From JAAZKA01 sp034926225 (GTDB taxonomy: Bacteria; Bacillota; Clostridia; Oscillospirales; QAMX01), in contig JAYFRF010000008.1 of NCBI GenBank assembly GCA_034926225.1, positions 62,001 through 126,000 of the forward strand: a stretch of 64,000 bases of DNA, given 5' to 3'. Numbering within the stretch: the first letter of the stretch is position 1; every line of letters starts with the position of its first letter. A program made the translations under genes and the position numbers. This document shows positions 1-7,722 of this stretch, piece after piece. The notes below the pieces were generated by a model that worked only from the letters and a program-made list of their open reading frames with translations, made no database searches and was not told the origin of the DNA.

Positions 1-92
1 ATGACTTGAAGGATACCGTATATTACCGGTACGGCGAAAACAAGCTGGAACAGGCGGCTAAAAGGTACTGGGATGAGATCAAAGGGAAATAA
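1..92 (+). CDS. C-terminal end of an unidentified protein (5' partial)
   Basis: Reading in frame from base 3 gives about 29 residues ending in WDEIKGK and a TAA stop at 90-92. The codons are ordinary and the tail is charged and helical, so this looks like the end of a real gene that starts outside the window. It lies 27 bases before the next gene on the same strand and may be co-transcribed with it. Too little remains to assign a family or function. Confidence 0.5.
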   Translation, partial: DLKDTVYYRYGENKLEQAAKRYWDEIKGK

Positions 93-119
93 GCGCAACG
101 AAATCGCATAGGAGATATA

Positions 120-434
120 ATGGAACACAATAAGCTGGTTCGGGACAAGATTCCCGATATTATCCGTACAACGGGAGAAGAAGCGCTGACACGTATCCTC
201 CCGGACGACGAATACAAGACTCTTCTGGAACGCAAGCTTGATGAAGAAGTATGCGAGTACCATGAGAGCCGGGAATTGGAGGAACTCGCGGATATTTTGG
301 AGGTTGTCTATGCTTTGTGCGAGGTGCACGGGAATTCCATTGAGGAATTGACGTCTGTATATCAAAAAAAGCATAAAGCGCGCGGCGGTTTTGCGGAAAA
401 GGTATTCTTGATATCCACAACTGTCAAAGGATGA
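120..434 (+). CDS. MazG-like nucleoside triphosphate pyrophosphohydrolase
   Basis: A 104-residue all-alpha protein of the phosphoribosyl-ATP pyrophosphohydrolase/MazG-like type. The opening NKLVRDKIPDII is the family hallmark. The acidic metal-binding helices follow (KLDEEVCEYHE, then EELADILEVVYAL), and the KARGGF motif lies near the end. Such enzymes hydrolyse non-canonical or excess NTPs to NMP and pyrophosphate in the cytoplasm (house-cleaning). The ATG follows an AGGAGAT ribosome site (about 111-117) at close spacing. A second MazG-like gene and a Nudix gene lie just downstream on the opposite strand, which makes a small nucleotide-sanitation cluster. The exact substrate cannot be read from sequence. 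Confidence 0.85.
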   Translation: MEHNKLVRDKIPDIIRTTGEEALTRILPDDEYKTLLERKLDEEVCEYHESRELEELADILEVVYALCEVHGNSIEELTSVYQKKHKARGGFAEKVFLISTTVKG

Positions 435-440
435 AGGGAA

Positions 441-477
441 TGCGCCCGCAGAATGTCTTGTACGTTCCGCGGGCGCA
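441..477. terminator. GC-rich stem-loop between convergent genes
   Basis: TGCGCCCGC at 441-449 pairs with GCGGGCGCA at 469-477. It lies between the ends of the MazG-like gene (434) and the Nudix gene (521). No T-run follows on either strand, so a rho-independent terminator is plausible but not typical. Confidence 0.4.
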
Positions 478-520
478 AAGTATTCTTGCAGGTGTTGCTC
501 GCGCAGATCAATAAGGACAG

Positions 521-988
521 TCACATCGTATGCGTCGTTCCCAGAAACGGCGCGCATCTGCCGGACGCCAGCGCACCGATCTGTCCTGAGAGACTGGCGG
601 GCCGGAAAGTGACCGTATCCGCGTCTCTCAGGGACATCCAGACGCTCCCTTTCTGATCGGAATCCGTTTCTGTTATGGCTCCCGCTTCCTCTCCGAGCAG
701 TCTGACAAGAAAAATATGCAAAACCCGGTGCGTGTAATCCGGAAAACGCTCTCGAACAACCGGATCGTCATGGATTTCCTCCGTCATCGCGAGAAACCGT
801 ACGACCTCGCTTCGATATCCCGTTTCCTCTGCAACCTCCCGAACGACGGCTTCCTCCATCGTCTCATAAGGATGCTGTCCCCCTCCCGGAAGGGTATAAT
901 AAACAATGCCACGCTCCGTTTCGCATTGATTCAGAAGTATTCGATTATTCTGAAGGATCACAGCTTTTGCCGCGCATCTGATAGCCAT
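521..988 (-). CDS. Nudix hydrolase
   Basis: About 155 residues. The complete Nudix box (GGGQHPYETMEEAVVREVAE followed by ETGY) matches Gx5Ex7REUxEExGU, with the REVAEE glutamates that bind Mg. The family cleaves nucleoside diphosphates linked to another moiety, often damaged nucleotides, NDP-sugars or capped ends. The frame stays open to a GTG at 1045, which would overlap the preceding gene. The ATG at 988 (or 991) is preferred because GGGTGA lies just upstream and the domain begins at MAIRCAAKAVI. It follows a MazG-like gene on the same strand, so the two are probably co-transcribed. The substrate is unknown. Confidence 0.85.
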   Translation of the reverse strand: MAIRCAAKAVILQNNRILLNQCETERGIVYYTLPGGGQHPYETMEEAVVREVAEETGYRSEVVRFLAMTEEIHDDPVVRERFPDYTHRVLHIFLVRLLGEEAGAITETDSDQKGSVWMSLRDADTVTFRPASLSGQIGALASGRCAPFLGTTHTM

Positions 989-1038
989 CATATCACCCGC
1001 ATATTTTTGAAATTCGAAATACAAAAAAGAAAACCCGT

Positions 1039-1362
1039 TTACCACCGCCGCATATTCGCCTCATGCTTATTTAAGTAAATCTGACTAAGCTCCTCCGGGG
1101 AAATGTTATAACAAAGCATCACGTCATTGAAATACATGAGCGTATCGCACATTTCCTCGATAAAATGCCGCCGCGTTTCCGTGTCCTCCATGATCGACGC
1201 GTCGCCTTTTTTCTTGATGATATCCGCGATCTCTCCCGCTTCGATCATCATCCATAACAGGGAATCTCTCCCGATTTCCGGGGTAAGCTGCCGCCATTTG
1301 TCCTTATACTTTTCCTGCAATTCCTTTTGTATCTGCTGCATTTCATCAAAATCCAGGCACAT
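1039..1362 (-). CDS. MazG-like (all-alpha) NTP pyrophosphohydrolase
   Basis: A 107-residue helical protein. GRDSLLWMMIEAGEIADIIKK followed by HFIEEMCDTLMYFNDVM gives the paired E-xx-E and E-xxx-D metal-binding helices of the MazG/dUTPase-like superfamily. The role is most likely hydrolysis of a nucleotide triphosphate to the monophosphate in the cytosol. It sits directly upstream of the Nudix gene on the same strand, with the stop codon inside or next to the alternative upstream starts of that gene, so a two-gene unit is likely. The family assignment is firm and the substrate is open. Confidence 0.75.
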   Translation of the reverse strand: MCLDFDEMQQIQKELQEKYKDKWRQLTPEIGRDSLLWMMIEAGEIADIIKKKGDASIMEDTETRRHFIEEMCDTLMYFNDVMLCYNISPEELSQIYLNKHEANMRRW

Positions 1363-1387
1363 AATGTGGACTCCTCTGCTTTTTTAT

Positions 1388-1439
1388 AATAAGGGATGGC
1401 TTTAGCAAATCTTATTTATGCTAAATGCCATCCCTTATT
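1388..1439. repeat. Long near-perfect palindrome
   Basis: AATAAGGGATGGCTTTAGCA (1388-1407) pairs with the reverse complement at 1419-1439, with one extra base in the right arm and an 11-base AT-rich loop. It lies in the 125-base gap between the MazG-like gene (start 1362) and the phosphoribosyltransferase gene (end 1488), both on the minus strand. It could be the terminator of the sugar operon that ends at 1488, or the remnant of a small palindromic element. There is no clear T-run beyond the stem. Confidence 0.6.
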
Positions 1440-1487
1440 ACACTTAAGACCGAAGTGGAAACCCGGTGAATAGCTTAACGTTCGAGT

Positions 1488-2039
1488 TTACAGCGCCGTG
1501 CCGTCCGATTTAAACAGCGGCAGCCGTTCAAGATACTGAATATCCTCCCGTTTCGCGGCGTCGCCTTCTGCGAGTACCGCCATACGCCCGACGATGATGC
1601 CGCCCGCCTTCTCGACAAGCTGCTCCACCGCGTGCAGCGATTCTCCTGTTGAGATCACGTCGTCGACGATCAGGATGCGCTTCCCGCGAATCTTGTCCGC
1701 TTCCGTCGAGTCCAGATACAAATGCTGCTCGCGCGCGGTCGTGATGGAGCGTACGGTCGCTTCAAAGACGTTCGACATGTAAAGCTTCGGCACCTTCCGG
1801 GCAATGAAATAGTCGTTCTGCCCGCTTTGGCGCGCCATCTCATGAATCAGCGGTATACCCTTGGCCTCCGCTGTGATCATATAATCGTGCGGGGGAGCAA
1901 TCTTTAAAAGTGCTTCGGCACACTTGACTGTCAGCTCCACGTCCCCAAACATCACAAACGCCGCAATGTCCAGCTCATCATTTAATTTACACAGCGGCAG
2001 CTCACGCTCAAGCCCCGCTACTTTTAACCGATATGTCAT
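1488..2039 (-). CDS. Phosphoribosyltransferase, adenine/xanthine PRTase-like
   Basis: A 183-residue type I PRTase. The PRPP-binding motif RILIVDDVISTGES is at residues 121-134, and a TAEAKGIPL loop near 57-64 matches the pyrophosphate loop of the adenine and xanthine phosphoribosyltransferases. The family joins a free base to PRPP to make a nucleotide. The start has GGAGACAGAGG upstream. It is the last gene of a five-gene minus-strand operon with two PfkB kinases, a GH43 glycosidase and a polyol dehydrogenase (22-base gap to the kinase gene). A link between pentose release and base salvage is possible, but that is inference. The base used is not identifiable. Confidence 0.8.
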   Translation of the reverse strand: MTYRLKVAGLERELPLCKLNDELDIAAFVMFGDVELTVKCAEALLKIAPPHDYMITAEAKGIPLIHEMARQSGQNDYFIARKVPKLYMSNVFEATVRSITTAREQHLYLDSTEADKIRGKRILIVDDVISTGESLHAVEQLVEKAGGIIVGRMAVLAEGDAAKREDIQYLERLPLFKSDGTAL

Positions 2040-2061
2040 ACATCCTCTGTCTCCTACCGTG

Positions 2062-3015
2062 TCAGATTAAACCCTTATCATAGTCTTCCATGAACTGTAA
2101 TATATCCTTCATCGGCTTGATACCTGTACTCGCGCCCGCCGCCATCACGCAGTGCGTGCCGACCGCGTTGGCAAACTTCGCGCAGCGCTCAAGGCTCCAG
2201 CCCTGCGACAGCCCCGTGAGGAAACCGGAACAGAACGAGTCGCCCGCGCCCGTCGTATCAAACGCCTTGATACGGCTGTACGTCGGCACCTCCAGGCGCT
2301 CACCTTTCTTCGTCTTGACAAAGCAGCCTTTTTTGCCGACCTTGAGGACGATCGTGTGCGGCCCCATCGACAGAAACTTATCCGCGATCTCGTCGGGATC
2401 CGTCAGCCCGCCGGAAAGCTCGATCGCTTCCTCGATCGACGGCATGAAGTAATCGATGTACGGCATCGATGGGCCGACTAGCTCCATCCAGCGTCCCGTG
2501 GAGTCCCAGCAAACGTCGTAAGCCGTCGTTTTGCCCATTTCTTTGCACTTTTTCAGGAATTTCGCGCACTCCGTACCGTCAAATTTCGGCATTAACAGCC
2601 CGCCCGTCACGAATACATGCCCGGTCTTGGAAACGATGTCATAATTGATGTCTGACTCCACAAACTCCGCGTTTGCACCCGTCGAATGCAGGAAGGAGCG
2701 CTCCCCGTCCGCGCCGACCATCACCAGACTCGATGAGGTCGTCGCGTCCGGATCGACACGGAGCCCGGAGGTCTCGACGCCCTGCTTTTTGAGCGCGCCG
2801 TCCATGAAGTCACCGAAGCCATCCCCGCCGATCTTGCCTAAAATCGCGGACTTTAACCCCAGCTTCGCTACGTTGATCGCACAGGTCGCGGCGTTTCCGC
2901 CCGTATGAAGACTGATCTTGTCGACAAGCTCCAGTTTGCCCCGGTCGGGCATCTTGCGGATCGGCTTCGCGATGCAGTCGGCTACTAAAATGCCGACGCT
3001 TACCACATCGTACAT
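2062..3015 (-). CDS. PfkB-family carbohydrate kinase
   Basis: A 317-residue ribokinase-fold kinase. The N-terminal GG motif (HTGGNAATCAINVAKLG, about residues 37-53) and the C-terminal signature AFDTTGAGDSFCSGF (251-265, catalytic Asp 259) are intact. It should transfer a phosphate from ATP to a sugar or nucleoside hydroxyl. AAAGGAGG lies upstream of the ATG. It is the fourth gene of the operon, 21 bases after the mannitol-1-phosphate dehydrogenase-like gene and 22 bases before the PRTase. The sugar is unknown; fructose, a ketose or a nucleoside are all possible in this family. Confidence 0.85.
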   Translation of the reverse strand: MYDVVSVGILVADCIAKPIRKMPDRGKLELVDKISLHTGGNAATCAINVAKLGLKSAILGKIGGDGFGDFMDGALKKQGVETSGLRVDPDATTSSSLVMVGADGERSFLHSTGANAEFVESDINYDIVSKTGHVFVTGGLLMPKFDGTECAKFLKKCKEMGKTTAYDVCWDSTGRWMELVGPSMPYIDYFMPSIEEAIELSGGLTDPDEIADKFLSMGPHTIVLKVGKKGCFVKTKKGERLEVPTYSRIKAFDTTGAGDSFCSGFLTGLSQGWSLERCAKFANAVGTHCVMAAGASTGIKPMKDILQFMEDYDKGLI

Positions 3016-3036
3016 AGTCGCGTTCCTCCTTTATAA

Positions 3037-4278
3037 TCAGACAATTTTCTTCTCGGAAAGCTTTTCGGCTTCAAACGCCTGCGCCGCCGCAAACAGCCGA
3101 TCAAGACCCTTGCCTTCGCACAGCAGCGCGTAATACGCTTTGATGTACCTTGCCGTGTCGGAACCGAGCGGGAGTCCCATATGCTTTGAGAGTACCGCGT
3201 CGATGCCCTCGATCTTGAGCAGCGTGTTGACATAATCCGTTCCCTCGTCCGCTTCGGACTTAAAGAACAGCGCTGCCGCCGCACCGACGGAGATATACAT
3301 CGTCGGAATCCCCTTCTCCTCGCAGAGCTTTAAAGCTCCCGCAAAGCGATCGGAAGCGCCGAGCTTGCGCTTTGTGTCACGCCCGACGCGCGCGACGGTA
3401 TCGCCTAAGGCACGGTTGCCGAAACGCAGCACAAGGTCGTCAATATGCTCCAGCATCGCGGCGAGCGGATAGTCGAACTCCGCCGCGAGAGAGCGCGCGC
3501 TCTCCCGCATCGCGCGCTCGGCGATCAGGAGAACATACGGATCCCGCACAGCCTGCCAGATATACTGGTCGCCGAGCAAGCCGCCCATATACGCGCAGGA
3601 CGCGTGACCCATGTTATGGATAAAAAGCTTGCGGCGGATGAACAGCGAGAACGGCGCGTATGGATACAGATTTGCGATTTCGGGCAGCTCGCCCTTCCAC
3701 GCCGCTTTATCGATCGGGAGCTGGCAGTATTTTTCCACGCAGACGCGCAAGGCTTCGCCCTTTCTCATCTCGTCGGTCATCACTGGCACCATACGGCCGA
3801 TCGACGCCTCGACCAGACCCACGCGTTCGTCAAACAACGCCTTTTGCTCCTCGGTCAACTTCTCAAAGATCAGACCGTGCATCACCTTGTCGGCATCCAG
3901 CAGGTTCTCACAGATGATGATGTTGAAGGGCTTGTCGTTTCCCCGCTCAAAGCGACGTAGAATCCCCTTTACGATCAATCCCACGATACGCGGCATAATA
4001 TTTACACCGACCGCCGTCGCCATCGCGTCGGCATTCGCAATCGCGTCGGCTACCGCTTCCGCGTCCCGACCGTCCACACCGGAAACGTTCGTAATCCACT
4101 CGTCGATGCTGCCCCCGTTCGAAACAATCTCGACGGGGTACTTTCCGTCCCGATTCAACGCGTCGATGACCGTCATATTGACGTCGATAAACTGTACCTG
4201 ATAGCCCGCTTTCGCAAAGGTCGCGCCAATAAAGCCGCGTCCGATGTTGCCCGCGCCGTACATGACAAAGTTCTTCAT
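3037..4278 (-). CDS. Mannitol-1-phosphate 5-dehydrogenase-like polyol dehydrogenase
   Basis: 413 residues of the long-chain mannitol dehydrogenase family. A GAGNIGRGF nucleotide-binding motif lies near the N-terminus. The central KLFIHNMGHASCAYMG block is the conserved substrate and catalytic region of MtlD, with its Lys, Asn and His. The enzyme should interconvert a polyol phosphate and a ketose phosphate with NAD(H). The ATG at 4278 has GGGAG upstream; an in-frame GTG at 4290 is less likely. It is longer at the C-terminus than typical MtlD (about 380). It is the third gene of the sugar operon. The absence of any mannitol PTS nearby makes mannitol itself uncertain as the substrate. Confidence 0.8.
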   Translation of the reverse strand: MKNFVMYGAGNIGRGFIGATFAKAGYQVQFIDVNMTVIDALNRDGKYPVEIVSNGGSIDEWITNVSGVDGRDAEAVADAIANADAMATAVGVNIMPRIVGLIVKGILRRFERGNDKPFNIIICENLLDADKVMHGLIFEKLTEEQKALFDERVGLVEASIGRMVPVMTDEMRKGEALRVCVEKYCQLPIDKAAWKGELPEIANLYPYAPFSLFIRRKLFIHNMGHASCAYMGGLLGDQYIWQAVRDPYVLLIAERAMRESARSLAAEFDYPLAAMLEHIDDLVLRFGNRALGDTVARVGRDTKRKLGASDRFAGALKLCEEKGIPTMYISVGAAAALFFKSEADEGTDYVNTLLKIEGIDAVLSKHMGLPLGSDTARYIKAYYALLCEGKGLDRLFAAAQAFEAEKLSEKKIV

Positions 4279-4346
4279 ACTATAATCCACTCCCGCGATA
4301 ATTATTAACCGGCTGCCCGCAATTTTTTAATGCTGGATAACCGTAT

Positions 4347-5810
4347 TCACTGATTGATTGATATCCGTTTCCCAAACACTGTAAAGCTGACCACGCCCGG
4401 ACAGACCCCTTTCGGCGCACCGGTGATGACCAGTCTGACCGCGCTTGCGGTAACCGGAGGGAAGGTTTTATAATCAATGTTATAATCCTCCCGATTCCCG
4501 GTCATGTCCAAAATACAACGCCATTCGGTGCCGCCACCATCGTTACCGGCTTCGATTTTATACCGGAACGCGCCGGGATATACGCCTTTCTCATAGGAAA
4601 GACCGATATCCCGCCAAATGATGCGCGATGCCTCCAGTTCATACGGCGCTTCCAGATTGACTGTCAGCACAGGCACTGCGTCCTCCACCGCAGGCTGCCA
4701 CCAGGTGAGCATACTTTCATCGAGCGCGTACAGCGAGTCGCGTCCTTCGGTATGGCTGGTGGATCTTACCTTCGCGCGCTGGGAGAAGGTCAGCGGCAAA
4801 AGACCCGTGCTTCCCCGCTTGCTCTCCGTCGCGCCGTACTGCGGCGTATCGGTGATTCCCGGGCAGTACAGTTCGCCGTTTGCGTCGATCTCTATGCGGT
4901 CCATGCCGATGCGCCGTTCAAAACAATGCGCATAGCACATCGTGCAGGTGTAAAACGCCCACAGCGAACCGCCGGGGCCATGCTCGATGCATCCGTGACC
5001 CGCGCCCTTGACGAGGCCGGTCTTATGAAACGTAACGGGGTTATTCTTCTGGTAGACAAAGCCCTCCAGCGGCCCGGCGTCCGAATAATAGGCGCCCATC
5101 GCATACGCGCCGAACTGGGTTCCGCACGCGGCATAAATGAGATAGTATCTGCCGTTATGCTTCAGCATCCACTGCCCCTCAATCCAGCCCATCTCCGTAT
5201 TCTGATTGTACTCGCCGAAACGCTCCCAAGCATGCGACGGGTCGAATTCATTGAGAATCCGCGGTTCACCGAGCAGCCTGCGCGGGTTGTCCGCGTCCAG
5301 CTCCGCGCCGCGCGTCAGCGACGACCATACGCCGCGCGTCGGATGGGTACGGCTGTCGTGCCAGTACATATAAATGCGGCCGTCGTCGTCCGCGAACAGC
5401 GCCGGATCGGTCGGCCGGAAATGCGTTCCGTCAGGCAGGATGAAGTCACCGAGCAGCCGGAACGGGCCTGTGGGTGTATCGCCGACGTAGAGCCGCTCAC
5501 TGTGAATCGTCATCAGGAATTTCCCGCGCCACGGAATCACGCAGGGACTGTAGCGCGGTGAGTCGTCCGCTTCCTCCGGCGTGCAGGGAACATACTTCCA
5601 TGTAACGAAATCTTCGCTGACGTAGGCCATATCATAACTTGGGTACAGATACCATTTATCGCCGTAATACAGCACGCTTGGGTCGGAGATCGAGCGGTAA
5701 TCGTACAGGTATCCGTCCGCGTCCTTCATCGGCCCATCCGTTCCGTGCGGACAGTTCGGCATCGACAGCGGGTTGCAGAAGGTCTTCTTTTGATAAAGAT
5801 CAAGCGCCAT
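4347..5810 (-). CDS. GH43-like glycoside hydrolase with C-terminal beta-sandwich
   Basis: A 487-residue five-bladed beta-propeller glycosidase. The likely acid triad is Asp43 (ISDPSV), Asp135 (TDPALFADDDG) and Glu211 (WIEGQWMLKHNG), the spacing seen in GH43 arabinofuranosidases and xylosidases. The last 130 or so residues resemble a discoidin/CBM32-type carbohydrate-binding fold. No signal peptide is visible, so it probably acts in the cytoplasm on imported oligosaccharides. GGGAGGA lies upstream of the ATG. It is the second gene of the operon, between a ribokinase-like gene and the polyol dehydrogenase. The substrate (arabinosyl, xylosyl or other) is inferred only from family. Confidence 0.82.
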   Translation of the reverse strand: MALDLYQKKTFCNPLSMPNCPHGTDGPMKDADGYLYDYRSISDPSVLYYGDKWYLYPSYDMAYVSEDFVTWKYVPCTPEEADDSPRYSPCVIPWRGKFLMTIHSERLYVGDTPTGPFRLLGDFILPDGTHFRPTDPALFADDDGRIYMYWHDSRTHPTRGVWSSLTRGAELDADNPRRLLGEPRILNEFDPSHAWERFGEYNQNTEMGWIEGQWMLKHNGRYYLIYAACGTQFGAYAMGAYYSDAGPLEGFVYQKNNPVTFHKTGLVKGAGHGCIEHGPGGSLWAFYTCTMCYAHCFERRIGMDRIEIDANGELYCPGITDTPQYGATESKRGSTGLLPLTFSQRAKVRSTSHTEGRDSLYALDESMLTWWQPAVEDAVPVLTVNLEAPYELEASRIIWRDIGLSYEKGVYPGAFRYKIEAGNDGGGTEWRCILDMTGNREDYNIDYKTFPPVTASAVRLVITGAPKGVCPGVVSFTVFGKRISINQ

Positions 5811-5839
5811 TCGTCGCGTCCTCCCGAGCTTCCTATTTT

Positions 5840-6742
5840 TTAAGGCTTCGACCGCATAAAGGCTTCGACCTCCGCCCTCGCCGGAATCGAGTTCGCCGCG
5901 CCGGGACGCGTTACCTCCAGTGCTGACGCCGCCGCGGCTAGCTTCATCGCCCGCGCAAGATCGCCGGACACCGCGTATTCCGCGAGAAAGTAGCCCGTAT
6001 ACGTATCGCCCGCGCCTGTTGTATCGACCGCACGCACGGGGATAATACCTTCCTCATACACGATGCCGCGGGCTTTGGCCATCGCGCCGCGCATGCCGAG
6101 CGTCAGCACGACGATTCCCGGGCACAGACGCGCGAGCGCGTCGAGAATCTCCCGCGCTTCGGTCTTTCCCGAGAGTCCCGCGCCCTCCGTCTCGTTGACG
6201 AACAGACAATCGACCAGCTCGTACGGATACGCCTTCGCTTCCTCAGAAAACGGCGCGCAGTTGAGGGCGACGAACATCCCACGCCGGTGACCCTCCCGAA
6301 TGAGCGTCTCCGTCGCATTCAGCTCATTTTGCAGCAGCAATATGTCGCCTGATGCGCATGTGTCGAGCGCTTTTTTAATTTCGGCATCCGTAATCTCCCG
6401 GTTTGCGCCTCCGAACAGCAAAATAGCGTTCTGCCCCGACGGCTCAACCTGAATCAGCGCGTGGCCCGTCGCGCTCCTCTCGTCTAAAACGATATGGGAA
6501 ACGTCTACCCCCTCATCGGCGAGCAAATTACGTAAGAATACCCCGTCCGGACCGATTTTTCCCGCGTGGATCGTCGGCACTCCCGCTCTCGCCAGCGCGA
6601 CGGACTGGTTTGTGCCCTTCCCGCCTGCATACGTCTTCGGACGCCGCGTATCAAGCGTCTCGCCGGGGGATACGATATGTTCTACCTCGTAGACGTAATC
6701 GATATTCAGAGAACCGAAGCAAAAGGCCTTCGTTTTTATCAT
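5840..6742 (-). CDS. rbsK: Ribokinase-like PfkB sugar kinase
   Basis: About 300 residues. The ribokinase signatures are AGGKGTNQSVALARAG (39-54) and DTTGAGDTYTGYF (240-252, catalytic Asp 246), matching RbsK better than other PfkB kinases. It likely phosphorylates D-ribose or a similar pentose at O5. The frame is open to 6844, but an ATG at 6742 fits the family start; AAGGA lies 12 bases upstream, rather far. It is the first gene of the minus-strand sugar operon (29 bases before GH43). Its 5' end overlaps the promoter of the divergent pyridoxal kinase gene, so the two may compete. The gene symbol is by similarity. Confidence 0.8.
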   Translation of the reverse strand: MIKTKAFCFGSLNIDYVYEVEHIVSPGETLDTRRPKTYAGGKGTNQSVALARAGVPTIHAGKIGPDGVFLRNLLADEGVDVSHIVLDERSATGHALIQVEPSGQNAILLFGGANREITDAEIKKALDTCASGDILLLQNELNATETLIREGHRRGMFVALNCAPFSEEAKAYPYELVDCLFVNETEGAGLSGKTEAREILDALARLCPGIVVLTLGMRGAMAKARGIVYEEGIIPVRAVDTTGAGDTYTGYFLAEYAVSGDLARAMKLAAAASALEVTRPGAANSIPARAEVEAFMRSKP

Positions 6743-6747
6743 ATGTC

Positions 6748-6776
6748 TTGACATTCCTTCGCAAAAAAGGTATGAT
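6748..6776 (+). promoter_or_regulatory. Sigma-70-type promoter for the pyridoxal kinase gene
   Basis: TTGACA (6748-6753) and TATGAT (6771-6776) are separated by exactly 17 bases, 26 bases before the TTG start at 6803. The -35 box lies inside the leader of the divergent ribokinase gene. Confidence 0.8.
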
Positions 6777-6802
6777 ATAGTCAAAAATCGGAGGGGTTTT
6801 CT

Positions 6803-7642
6803 TTGCGCTGCGCTTGTATACACGATCTCGCGGGGCTTGGGCACTGTTCCCTGACCGCCGCGATTCCCGTTTTATCCGTGATGGGCGTTCAGGCCTGTCC
6901 CATTCCCACCGCCGTCCTCTCCAGTCAGACCGACGGCTACTCCGGCTACAGCTTCCTCGATATGACGCCCGAGCTACCCGACTATATCGCGCACTGGGCG
7001 CGTCTTGGGGAGCGCTTCGACGGCATCTTCACCGGCTTTTTGGGCAGTCCCGCACAGCTCTCGCTGGTTTTAGATTTCATGACCCGCTTTCGGTCCCCGC
7101 AGACCCTCGTCCTCGTCGATCCCGTCATGGGCGACGACGGCGCGGTCTACGACACCTATACGGGGGAAATGTGCGACGGTATGCGAAAGCTTGCCGGAAA
7201 AGCCGACGTCATTACGCCGAACCTGACCGAAGCCGCGCACCTGCTCGGCGAATCCTACGATCAGGCGCCGCATGACGAAGAAGGTCTGCTCGTATGGGCA
7301 AAGCGTCTGTCGTCCGACGTTGCGCCTCGCAGCGTCATCACCGGTGTGCCGTCCGAGGATCGTCGCTCCCTGCAAATCGCGCTGTGCGATCATGGCGACG
7401 CGGCGGTGCTGACCCGTCCCCTCGCGGCGGCGGATTCTCCCTCGCACGGCTCTTACCCCGGTACCGGCGACGTTTTTGCCTCCGTTCTCATGGGTGCGCT
7501 GCTGCGCGGAAAAACGCTGCGCGATGCCGCGGCGCTGGCCGCCGACTTCGTATCGGATTGCGTACGCCTGACAGCGGCATCCGGCAGTCCCCGCCGGGAA
7601 GGATTATCCATCGAACCGCTGATCGCCAATTTAATTCTTTAA
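6803..7642 (+). CDS. pdxY: Pyridoxal/pyridoxamine kinase
   Basis: 279 residues, ribokinase superfamily, PdxK/PdxY type. Typical features are the opening IHDLAGLGHCSL, the vitamin-binding stretch PTAVLSSQTDGYSGYSF, VDPVMGDDG for ATP/Mg binding, TPNLTEAAHLLG, and GTGDVFASVL with catalytic Asp 223. It phosphorylates the 5'-hydroxymethyl of B6 vitamers to feed pyridoxal phosphate salvage. Translation probably starts at a TTG: GGAGGGG sits 6 bases upstream and a near-consensus promoter just before it. It is monocistronic or weakly linked to the next gene. Confidence 0.88.
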   Translation: MRCACIHDLAGLGHCSLTAAIPVLSVMGVQACPIPTAVLSSQTDGYSGYSFLDMTPELPDYIAHWARLGERFDGIFTGFLGSPAQLSLVLDFMTRFRSPQTLVLVDPVMGDDGAVYDTYTGEMCDGMRKLAGKADVITPNLTEAAHLLGESYDQAPHDEEGLLVWAKRLSSDVAPRSVITGVPSEDRRSLQIALCDHGDAAVLTRPLAAADSPSHGSYPGTGDVFASVLMGALLRGKTLRDAAALAADFVSDCVRLTAASGSPRREGLSIEPLIANLIL

Positions 7643-7722
7643 ATATTATACGACGTTTTTTTTGATTTTGCAACCCTATAATTTACACTTCCATGTTAGC
7701 CGCTTTCAGAAAGGGATACACT

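Noticed and set aside
453..656. Short plus-strand frame overlapping the Nudix gene end
   Set aside because: No ribosome site and the opposite strand carries a clear Nudix protein.
1441..1500. tRNA-like stretch (GTTCGAGTTTAC resembles a T-loop)
   Set aside because: No acceptor stem, D-arm or anticodon arm can be folded around it, and it runs into the phosphoribosyltransferase gene end.
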